Positions 54,602 through 62,767 of a stretch of 64,000 bases of DNA are shown one piece after another. The position numbers and the translations under genes are program-made. The DNA lies in NCBI GenBank assembly GCA_015232355.1, contig JADFZW010000001.1, forward strand, positions 1 through 64,000, read 5' to 3'. Each line of letters begins with the position of its first letter. Position 1 is the stretch's first letter. Below the pieces are notes generated by a model. The model searched no databases. It was not told the origin of the DNA and saw only the letters and a list, made by a program, of their open reading frames with translations. This DNA comes from Oligoflexia bacterium (GTDB lineage: Bacteria; Bdellovibrionota; Bacteriovoracia; Bacteriovoracales; Bacteriovoracaceae).

Positions 54602-56749
54602 ATGAAGAAATTTAAATTATTTTTTATTTTAGTCTATATTTTATTTACCTTTTCATTAACCTTTTTACTTTCATGGCCATCATTAACCTATGCAAATCAA
54701 GATTTAGATCAAAATCAGGATCAAGATCAAGATCAAATTCAAAATATTCATTTTCCGATTATAGGAGTATCTTTTGTTAGTGATATTGAAAAAGAGAAAG
54801 TAATAAAGATTTTGGATGCAATCTTAGGGAAGACATGGACTAATAAATGGAAGTTGCTTAGAGAAAATAAAAATCCACTAATGTCAGTATATAAAATAAT
54901 TATTGTTGATAATAATTATTTAAAGGTTGAAGAAGTTTGGAATTTAATTCATATTTTGGCAAATAATTCCTATGATACCTCCATATTTCGAGATATTGAA
55001 ATTGAAACTCAAGCTGATGAAACAATAAATAAATTTATAAAAGATAATCAACAAAAGAATATGGTATTAAAAAATGTTGACTGTGACCAGGTTACTGAAG
55101 ATCAAGTGGCCAACAATCCAAAATATTTTACTTGTGATACTTTATGGAGCTTAAAAAATATTGGAGCATTACAATTAGATGATGAGGGTGAATGGAGTGA
55201 TCAGTGGATTGAAAAATTAATGGTTGAGAAAAAAAATCAATATGAAGTAGAAAAAAATATATTAATTAAAGAGGGAAATTATCAGCAGGCGGAAAAAGTT
55301 CAAAGCTACATTAATGAGATGAAATCGAAGGGAGATGGTGTTTTGATAGGACATCCAGATACAGGATTTACTTGGCATCCAGAAATTGCTGCTAATGAAA
55401 AAGTCGATGCACCAGAAGGATTTACTTTTGATGGATCAACTGGATACGATTATATGCAAGGGCCAATGATTAGTGGTCATGGTACAGGAACCGCTAGCTC
55501 ACTAGTGAGTCCACCCTATAGACAAATTGAAGGAGATGCTAATAATGGGTCAGAAAATTTTTATTCGCAAGCAGTTGCACTTAAAGCGAGAATTCGTCCT
55601 TATAGAGTGGCGCTCTTTTCACCAATTCATATGACATTTAAAGAATTGATCAAAGCATTTGAAAGTATAGTTGAAAATAATAAAAAATATACTCGTCCAG
55701 AGGATTATCACAAGAGAGTAAGAGTTGTTTCGATGTCACTAGGTGGTCCATTTCCCAATACAAAATTACATCGTCTAATGAAAGAGGCAAAAAAACAGGG
55801 TGTAATTATGGTGGCCGCTTCTGGAAATATGATTCCTGAATTACTCTTTAATAAATTTGTAGTTTGGCCTGCAGCTTATACTGAGGTGATCGCTGCTGCT
55901 GCCACTGATGTATATAACAATCCATGGAAGAGTTCATCCAAAGGAAAAAAAATTGATATCTCTGCTCCTGGTAATGCAGTTTGGTCTGCTAAAGCTTTCA
56001 GAACTTTGAGCAAAGTTATTTATAGTGTTTCAAGACATTCAGGAACCTCCTATGCCACTACTGGTATAGCAGGAGTCGCCGCTTTGTGGGTGGGATTTCA
56101 TGGTGAAAGTAAATTGCAAGAGTATGGAGAGTATCGTTTAGAGTTGTTTAGATACATTATGGATCAGGCAGCACGGAAAGGAAAATTAACTGCAATTAAA
56201 TGTGATCGAATAACAAGACTCTGTGATGAGGTTAAAAGAGGATATTTTGGTAGAGGGATAATTAATGCGAAAGCACTTTTGGAGGAACCATTACCAAAAG
56301 TTGAGGATTTAATGACCTATGTTAATAAGGGTCAAAAAGAGATTCAAGATGTAAAGAGGCGATATTTTTTAGATGATGAAGCAGTTACTGTTTTAGAAAA
56401 TATAAATAACATAATAAATTTTGAGGATAATAATGATTTGATAGTAACCGCATCTCGAATTAATTGGCTCTTTAATTTTAAAAATAAAAAGAGCAATAAG
56501 ATTTTAAATAAGTTTTTAATTAAATTTGGTGATGAATTTATCTCTTATTTAAGTTTTAATGACGATTTAAAAACAAAATTTTCTAATTTTGTTAAAGTTC
56601 GAAATTACTTGATAAGTAAACATCCTAATGCTTCAGATTCAGAGTTGCTGATTAAAGCACCAATCTATAAATTAATATTTAAAAAGAAAGTTAGAAAAAA
56701 TTTAGCAAAAAATTGTTCGCATACATTTGCAACGGCAGTTAAGTTGTAA
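54602..56749 (+). CDS. Secreted subtilisin-like (S8) serine protease
   Basis: The 715-residue protein has a signal peptide followed by an in-frame Asp-Gln repeat (NQDQDQDQ). A propeptide-like segment comes next, and then the S8 catalytic domain with Asp253 (GHPDTGF), His293 (SGHGTGTASSL), the oxyanion Asn in VAASGN and Ser483 (SGTSYATTGIAGVAALW). The 160 residues after the domain have no known fold and are Lys/Asn-rich. AAGGATGGAG precedes the ATG. It should act outside the cytoplasm. The gene stands alone; a tandem GTAAATAGATTGC repeat follows the stop. Confidence 0.92.
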   Translation: MKKFKLFFILVYILFTFSLTFLLSWPSLTYANQDLDQNQDQDQDQIQNIHFPIIGVSFVSDIEKEKVIKILDAILGKTWTNKWKLLRENKNPLMSVYKIIIVDNNYLKVEEVWNLIHILANNSYDTSIFRDIEIETQADETINKFIKDNQQKNMVLKNVDCDQVTEDQVANNPKYFTCDTLWSLKNIGALQLDDEGEWSDQWIEKLMVEKKNQYEVEKNILIKEGNYQQAEKVQSYINEMKSKGDGVLIGHPDTGFTWHPEIAANEKVDAPEGFTFDGSTGYDYMQGPMISGHGTGTASSLVSPPYRQIEGDANNGSENFYSQAVALKARIRPYRVALFSPIHMTFKELIKAFESIVENNKKYTRPEDYHKRVRVVSMSLGGPFPNTKLHRLMKEAKKQGVIMVAASGNMIPELLFNKFVVWPAAYTEVIAAAATDVYNNPWKSSSKGKKIDISAPGNAVWSAKAFRTLSKVIYSVSRHSGTSYATTGIAGVAALWVGFHGESKLQEYGEYRLELFRYIMDQAARKGKLTAIKCDRITRLCDEVKRGYFGRGIINAKALLEEPLPKVEDLMTYVNKGQKEIQDVKRRYFLDDEAVTVLENINNIINFEDNNDLIVTASRINWLFNFKNKKSNKILNKFLIKFGDEFISYLSFNDDLKTKFSNFVKVRNYLISKHPNASDSELLIKAPIYKLIFKKKVRKNLAKNCSHTFATAVKL

Positions 56750-56920
56750 ATAGATTGCTGTAAATAGATTGCCTGCCCACTTTTATTGTCAGCTAAATAT
56801 ATATTCTTTAAATTTTAAATCCCATTTTTATATAAAAACAGATTTTTTTTGATAAAAATTAATATCTGACCGATATGTATTGTATAATAAAGACAATATA
56901 TATTAACAAAGAGTTAAAAA

Positions 56921-58693
56921 ATGAATTCTAGTAATTTCAAAAAAAATTATTCTATAAAATTTTCTAAAGTAATATATCTGTGTTTTATCTTTATTTTTTT
57001 ATCCCTTTTAAATTTTAATATCGCATGGTCTGCGAAAGTTGGTTTCATTAGTGATATTCATTGCAATTTAGCATATCTTGAGAAAGTACTACAAAAAATG
57101 AAACAAGATGGAGTTACTCACATAGTTGCTTTGGGTGATTATATTTGCCATCAAAATAGGTGGAATCAGATAAAAAACAAACCAGAGATTAAAAATGCCA
57201 TACATCCTAATGGAAAAAATTTGAATCTTTCTTCATCCAAAGGAATGTTAAAGTATGTTTTAAGTAGACTTCAAAATGGTTTAGCAAATCCTGGGACCAC
57301 ACCAGAAAAAAATATTTTTTTATTAGAGGGAAATTGGGAATATGATAATAATTTGAAGTTTCAAGATCCAAGCATTAATACTTTGGTTAGCAAATATGGT
57401 AATGTAGTTACTGATAGTAAAGGATTGCCATTGAAAAATGATAATCTAGGTGTTGTAGTTATTGATGGAGTTAAATATGCTGTTTCTCATGTTCCTACTT
57501 TGCATAATATTGTAAATGGTAATCCAAATAAAATGCAACAAAAGTCTATTTATCCACCAGCAGATGCATCTTTTGTGATATTTGGAGATACCCATAAAAA
57601 ATTAAACTCAACGGTTACAATCCCTGGTGGTAGTCAAAAAACAATTCCGGTGTTTAACCCTGGTGCTTTAGCTCATGGAAATGGTAATCATCATTTTCTT
57701 GGTTGTAGTGGCCATTCTGGTTTTGGGATTTTCGATGATGGAGCAAATACAACAGGCACAAATAATCAAGGTACAATGACATTTTATTATATTGATGATC
57801 AAAAAATTGTTCAAGATAAAAATATTAATCCGGTAACTGTTCCAATTCAACAGATATCAAAAACTAACTCTAAAAAAAATAAACCTGTTGTTGTAAATAA
57901 AGTTAACAAAAATAAGGTGAATAAGGTCAATAAGGTCAATAAGGTTAATAAGGTCAATAAGGTTAACAAGGTTAACAAGGCCACCAATGTTACTAAAGTT
58001 ACTAAACCTACTAAAGTTGCAAGCAATATATCTGATAAGAAGATAACAAAACTCTATGCTGACAAAATTAATCTAAAACCATATAAAGCAAAAAAAATTG
58101 AAGGATATTGTTCTGGATATATGCAATCAGCTCAAAATTATAATTATGATAATGAGAGAATTGAATCTTTAAATACATCGATAGAAGAAATCACTAGTCA
58201 CTTACTTCCAGAAGTACTTCCAAAAACAAAAGTAATCGTGCCAAAGACAGTGTTTTGTATAAATATCACTTCAAGTGATTGGCAAAATAGCTTGATTACC
58301 ATAAAGGATGGACAGATGTGGGGGAGAATGAGCAAGAATAAGTCAGTTTTAAATTCACTTGGAGCGGCCGTTTCAGAGGATTTGAGCATAAGTAGAATGC
58401 ATTTTATGATTAAAGAAAAAGAGGGCGAATTTTATATTCATGATTTTTCTTTAAATAAAACGAGGATGCTAAATGAAAATGCAGAAACTATAAATGATAG
58501 CACTTTTCATAATGAAGATAGTAAATTGGATCCAGATGCAGGATTTAAGATTGGAAAACAAAAGTATATTTGTCAGTCGGCATCGCTAGCTAATCTTAGC
58601 GAAGATGAATCAAAAGCAAAAACTATTAAAACCATAAAAAAATTGCATCAACGGGCCGAAATGATTGTTAATAATTTGGGTATGGGTGATTAA
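56921..58693 (+). CDS. Exported calcineurin-like phosphoesterase fused to an FHA domain
   Basis: After a signal peptide (cleaved near AWSAK) the protein has a metallophosphoesterase domain with VGFISDIHCN, VALGDYICH, EGNWEYDN, VIFGDTHKK and FNPGALAHG, the YfcE-like pattern in which the GNH motif is relaxed. A Val-Asn-Lys repeat linker (residues about 326-355) follows. The C-terminal FHA domain (about 455-545) shows ITIKDGQMWGRMSK, DLSISRMHFMIKEK, and IHDFSLNKTRML, with the conserved Gly-Arg, Ser-x-x-His and Asn of phospho-Thr binding. The fusion of exported phosphatase and FHA in 590 residues is unusual. Its partner could be a protein phosphorylated outside the cytoplasm. Confidence 0.82.
   Translation: MNSSNFKKNYSIKFSKVIYLCFIFIFLSLLNFNIAWSAKVGFISDIHCNLAYLEKVLQKMKQDGVTHIVALGDYICHQNRWNQIKNKPEIKNAIHPNGKNLNLSSSKGMLKYVLSRLQNGLANPGTTPEKNIFLLEGNWEYDNNLKFQDPSINTLVSKYGNVVTDSKGLPLKNDNLGVVVIDGVKYAVSHVPTLHNIVNGNPNKMQQKSIYPPADASFVIFGDTHKKLNSTVTIPGGSQKTIPVFNPGALAHGNGNHHFLGCSGHSGFGIFDDGANTTGTNNQGTMTFYYIDDQKIVQDKNINPVTVPIQQISKTNSKKNKPVVVNKVNKNKVNKVNKVNKVNKVNKVNKVNKATNVTKVTKPTKVASNISDKKITKLYADKINLKPYKAKKIEGYCSGYMQSAQNYNYDNERIESLNTSIEEITSHLLPEVLPKTKVIVPKTVFCINITSSDWQNSLITIKDGQMWGRMSKNKSVLNSLGAAVSEDLSISRMHFMIKEKEGEFYIHDFSLNKTRMLNENAETINDSTFHNEDSKLDPDAGFKIGKQKYICQSASLANLSEDESKAKTIKTIKKLHQRAEMIVNNLGMGD
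57896..57992 (+). repeat. In-frame 9-base repeat in the linker
   Basis: AATAAGGTC/AATAAGGTT units encode (Asn-Lys-Val)n between the phosphoesterase and FHA domains. Unit length keeps the frame, so the spacing of the two domains can vary by slippage. Confidence 0.9.
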
Positions 58694-58705
58694 CAGATTA
58701 TTAAC

Positions 58706-60706
58706 TTAAAATTGTGTTGGATGCTTTGGAAAAAAATCAACTCTTGGTTCTAGAGTTTTTATTTTATGAGAGAGAGGATCATCACTCATCAAATCGTAAA
58801 TAGTAGCAAACAAGTAGCGATCATCCCAACTCCAAAAGTTGTCACCGAGATTTAAATAGTCTCTTACCATCTCCGTGCCATTAGGAGCAATAGGATGAAG
58901 AAGTAGCATTGCTACTCGAACCATATGAAAAGCATCAATTAATGCCTGTCTTTGTTCAGGATTATCTTTTGAGATTGGTTGACCAGGTAAGAAGTATTGT
59001 GTCCAAAATTTATTTATATTTCTACTATAATTATCAACGATGGTCATCGCCTGATGAAATTCGTGACGAAACATCACTTGCTCATATTCGAGAATTGATT
59101 TTTTTGCATTTTCCATTACGCTTGCACTGACTTCACCCACTGGAATTTGATTATCAAAATATTTTTGAGTGGTATAAAAACATGTGCGAACTGCTTTGTT
59201 TAAAACATTACTTAAAAGATTTCCCTCTTTTAATACTGGATCTGCATCTTTTTCTTTGGCATTAGGATTAAATGGTTTCGGCATAAAAGCAACATTACGT
59301 CCGCCAAGCCACAAGGCCATAAAGTGAGTTCGTAGTTGATCAGCGGTATAGTGATTTAAAAGTTCTCGGGCCATAGGAGGAACGATCTTGCCGCTGCTAC
59401 TTGCTTTCTTATCAAAGAAGAGAAGATGATAGTTAACAATCAAGGTAGGCAGTTTTAATTCACCATCGGCAGGAGTAGGTGTAACATGTTTTCCTTGATT
59501 ACCCATAAACATACTCATCTCTGCTACACTATAAAAGAAAACATTATCTTCACCGATGAATTGATAAACTTGTGCTTCATCTGAGCACCACCACTTCTTC
59601 CACTCATTTAAATCATGTCCTATCTTTTTCAGGTAGGTTGCTGTAAAAGAGATTGGTGCCCATAGCGATTCTGGCCACACCCAAAATGTTAACTTTTCAT
59701 TCTGCCCATTCTGTTCATTCTCAATTTTAGGAATTGGCAAACCCCATTCAACATTTCCAGTTAATCTAAATGGTACTAAAGTTTTGCCAGTACGATAGCG
59801 AACAGATTTTTTAGAGAGTACAGCACATGCACTTTCACGTTTTTCTAGAGTATCAAATACTAACTTTATGGATTTGTTTTTTTCATCGAAGCGTTTGTAG
59901 GGTGGAAGCTCATTTCCGCTTGATAACTCAGCTAATAGATCACTATGATCTTGTTTAATATAAATTGCCGGTAGCTCTAAAAATTCTTTAATACTACTGA
60001 TTGCAAATTGGCGGTATCCTGGAATTTTTTCTAAAGTATTGGCCCAACTATTCAATTCACTCTTAAATTTTTCAAGGTCAATATACCAATTACTAACCTC
60101 TCTCATTTCTGGTTTTTCACCTGAGAGCGCGCTAGTAGGATTGATAAGATCTTTAGGTTCATATGGATGTCCGAGTGAGCATTCATCGGCATAAGCTTTT
60201 TCAGAGGAGCATCCGGGGATTGGACAATGTCCATTAACTTGCCTACCATTTAAGTAGACTTGATATTTTGTATCGAAAAATTGTGGAGAAGATAATTTAA
60301 TCAAGTGACCATTTTCATATAAGCGCTTAAAAAATTCCCCACATAGTTGACGATGAATCTCTCCTGAAAGGTCAAGTCCTGAGGCCGCAAACAAATTTAA
60401 ATCAACACTATATGCTTTAAGTGCCTCTATTTGGCGATTATGATTAAAGCGAACAAAGTCTTCAATCGTGCCTTTAAATTCTCCACTAGTACTTATCTGG
60501 CGATAATTTTCTACAATGGGAGAGCCATAGCAATCAGTGCCTGATATAAAAATTACATTTTCTCTTCCTAAGCGATCTCTCATAAAACGTGCAAAAATAT
60601 CCGCATGAACAAAAACTCCACCTATGTGGCCAAAGTGTAGATCTTTATTGCCATAGGGCATTCCACCTGTAATTACTACTCGTTTGGGAAATACTGGTCT
60701 ATTCAT
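58706..60706 (-). CDS. metG: Methionyl-tRNA synthetase
   Basis: The enzyme charges tRNA-Met. I start it at the ATG at 60706, seven bases after AAAGGAGC, which gives 666 residues beginning MNRPVFPKRVVITGGMPYGN. The HIGH-type motif is HFGHIGG. A four-Cys zinc knuckle appears in GHCPIPGCSSEKAYADECSLG. The usual KMSKS loop reads KKASSSGK, a departure at the Met and Lys positions. The anticodon-binding helical domain is present; a C-terminal tRNA-binding dimerisation domain is not. Confidence 0.93.
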   Translation of the reverse strand: MNRPVFPKRVVITGGMPYGNKDLHFGHIGGVFVHADIFARFMRDRLGRENVIFISGTDCYGSPIVENYRQISTSGEFKGTIEDFVRFNHNRQIEALKAYSVDLNLFAASGLDLSGEIHRQLCGEFFKRLYENGHLIKLSSPQFFDTKYQVYLNGRQVNGHCPIPGCSSEKAYADECSLGHPYEPKDLINPTSALSGEKPEMREVSNWYIDLEKFKSELNSWANTLEKIPGYRQFAISSIKEFLELPAIYIKQDHSDLLAELSSGNELPPYKRFDEKNKSIKLVFDTLEKRESACAVLSKKSVRYRTGKTLVPFRLTGNVEWGLPIPKIENEQNGQNEKLTFWVWPESLWAPISFTATYLKKIGHDLNEWKKWWCSDEAQVYQFIGEDNVFFYSVAEMSMFMGNQGKHVTPTPADGELKLPTLIVNYHLLFFDKKASSSGKIVPPMARELLNHYTADQLRTHFMALWLGGRNVAFMPKPFNPNAKEKDADPVLKEGNLLSNVLNKAVRTCFYTTQKYFDNQIPVGEVSASVMENAKKSILEYEQVMFRHEFHQAMTIVDNYSRNINKFWTQYFLPGQPISKDNPEQRQALIDAFHMVRVAMLLLHPIAPNGTEMVRDYLNLGDNFWSWDDRYLFATIYDLMSDDPLSHKIKTLEPRVDFFPKHPTQF

Positions 60707-60847
60707 CTCTCTTGCTCCTTTTATTGTTTTATATATCATAACATATAATAACAAATGTGACTTATCAATGTGAGTAATTAAGATGATTGGTTGAATGAAA
60801 GTGATTTAAATTTAGAAGGTGCTTTTTATGAAAAGATTAAAAAACTT

Positions 60848-62083
60848 TTATATGCGAACTCCATCTATGGCGGTACCAATTGGATCTATAAGCATACCAT
60901 CTTTGTCTTCAATCTTGGTAACTGAAGCATTATCTTTGTAGTGATTAATTCTTGCAACAATTTGTTTAGTGATCTCTTTTTTATCTAGATCTGTTGTCTT
61001 TAAATTTAATAGAGTACACATTTCAGCGATCATTTTATCTGTTAACTCATTACTGTCTATTGTATTTTGAACATCATTTTTTATTGTTAATTCAGATCTA
61101 CCATAAGAGAAATTTGGGATACTACCATTAGTTTTATTTACTTCATTTCTTTTTGGATCACTCTCAACGAAAGTTCTTTTTATTTGATCTTCTTCTTCTG
61201 AAATTTTTCTTTGCATTTTATATTTCTCACTTATTTGCGCATTTAATTGCTCAATTTCTTTTGATACCTGCTCTTTTTCTGATTCTTTTCCTGTTTTAAG
61301 TGTTCTAACAGCTTCATCTAAAATAATTTTACTGGCAATCATTTGAAAACTAGTTTTGTCGATAGTGATCTTGTTTGCGGCGATTGTAACAAGTTTACCA
61401 GATTCTTTTTCAGGAATATTATTTTTATTTAGAATAAGATAATTTAGACCATTCCATCCAGCGGCCATTGCAGGATAGATTGTTCCTCTACCAACACCTT
61501 GGTAGAGTCCTTTTACAACAGGCACTGATAATCCAATTGGTGGTACAAGAACAGCTCCAATTGTTCCAACAACAGTACCAAGTGGCATAACAACAGCAAC
61601 TCTTCCAATTGATCGAATTACCATGCCTAAGTTATTAAGAAATTTTTTACCATTTCCACCCATGACATTAGAATCAATTTGTTTATTTTCTTCACACGTA
61701 TTTTTAGCATCATCATAGATCCCTTTAATTCCACGTTTCCACAGACTATCGAGCATAATATCTTTTAAAGTAAATTTCATGGCATCACCAAAATCATGCC
61801 AATACTTTTTAGTTCCATACTCACTAAAAGATTTCCCAGCATCTTGCCATCCATTTTTGGCCCAAGTTCCAACAGAATCAATTCCTGGCATAACATTGAT
61901 ATTCCAGGTTACCCCGTTTGCATCAGTGATTTGTCCTTTATGATAAAGTTCTTTTTTTTGTTCGTCATTTAAACGAACAGCATGAGCGCTATTAACTATA
62001 GCTCCCATTGAAAACGTCATCAATAATAAGAGGAAAGATAGAATTTTTTTGTTGCTGAATGAAGTTGTTGAAATAAATTTCAT
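60848..62083 (-). CDS. Exported protein with Gly-rich hydrophobic region, unknown
   Basis: The 411-residue protein has a signal peptide (to about NSAHAV). A Trp-rich segment follows (GVTWNINVMPGIDSVGTWAK, then WQDAGKSFSEYGTKKYW), then a Gly/Val/Pro-rich hydrophobic stretch (VAVVMPLGTVVGTIGAVLVPP) that could insert in a membrane, and a charged coiled-coil C-terminus. I recognise no family. AAGGAGC precedes the ATG. Confidence 0.65.
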   Translation of the reverse strand: MKFISTTSFSNKKILSFLLLLMTFSMGAIVNSAHAVRLNDEQKKELYHKGQITDANGVTWNINVMPGIDSVGTWAKNGWQDAGKSFSEYGTKKYWHDFGDAMKFTLKDIMLDSLWKRGIKGIYDDAKNTCEENKQIDSNVMGGNGKKFLNNLGMVIRSIGRVAVVMPLGTVVGTIGAVLVPPIGLSVPVVKGLYQGVGRGTIYPAMAAGWNGLNYLILNKNNIPEKESGKLVTIAANKITIDKTSFQMIASKIILDEAVRTLKTGKESEKEQVSKEIEQLNAQISEKYKMQRKISEEEDQIKRTFVESDPKRNEVNKTNGSIPNFSYGRSELTIKNDVQNTIDSNELTDKMIAEMCTLLNLKTTDLDKKEITKQIVARINHYKDNASVTKIEDKDGMLIDPIGTAIDGVRI

Positions 62084-62410
62084 AAGAAATGCTCCTTTTT
62101 TCTTTGAAGTTTTTAATAAAAATTAAAGTAGTTTGTATTCCTATTCTTAAAAATACTTTTTACTTTGGTTGTTTCTTTACTTAACTTATCATTCGAATTT
62201 TTCAATTCGTTCGATATACATTTGAAATATTAAATTGAGTTTGTATCGTTTAAAAAAAAAGAATAAAAATATTTAATTTATTTTTACCAAAGGTGATAAT
62301 TTAAATAGTTAGATGTTGCAAATAAATTTTGTTTAATAAAATTTAATAAAATTAATTGCCACAAAAATATTTCAATCAGAGTAAAAATCAGATTAAAAAG
62401 CCCATCATAG

Positions 62411-62464
62411 CAGCTACTCTCGCTCATTTTATGTAAATTAACATAAAATGAGCGGGAGTAGCTG
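62411..62464. other. Long near-perfect hairpin in a divergent intergenic region
   Basis: A 24-base left arm (62411-62434, starting CAGCTACTC) pairs with a 24-base right arm (62441-62464, ending GAGTAGCTG) around a 6-base loop. The only departure is one T-G position. It lies about 330 bases from the minus-strand secreted gene and about 300 bases from the plus-strand gene at 62768. No T run follows on either strand. The rest of 62084-62767 is AT-rich spacer. Confidence 0.8.
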
Positions 62465-62767
62465 GATTGAATTTGCGATACCTATTGAATGTGATATCTA
62501 TTGAATGGCAAAAAAAATTGGCACTTTATTCATCATTAAATAACAACAATTTAGTAAATAATTTTTATTAACTATCGGTAACTACGATTATTTCATTATT
62601 CTAAACAAATTTTAATTATAAAAAAAAATTGTTTAGTTATAAAATTTTTAAGATGAAATTTATTACTTGGTCTAGAAGATAGTACGAGGATACATTTTGC
62701 TATTTTATATAACAAAAAAATAACAGGACTGAATTATCAGAACTAAAAAAAAGGAAGGATGGTTTTT

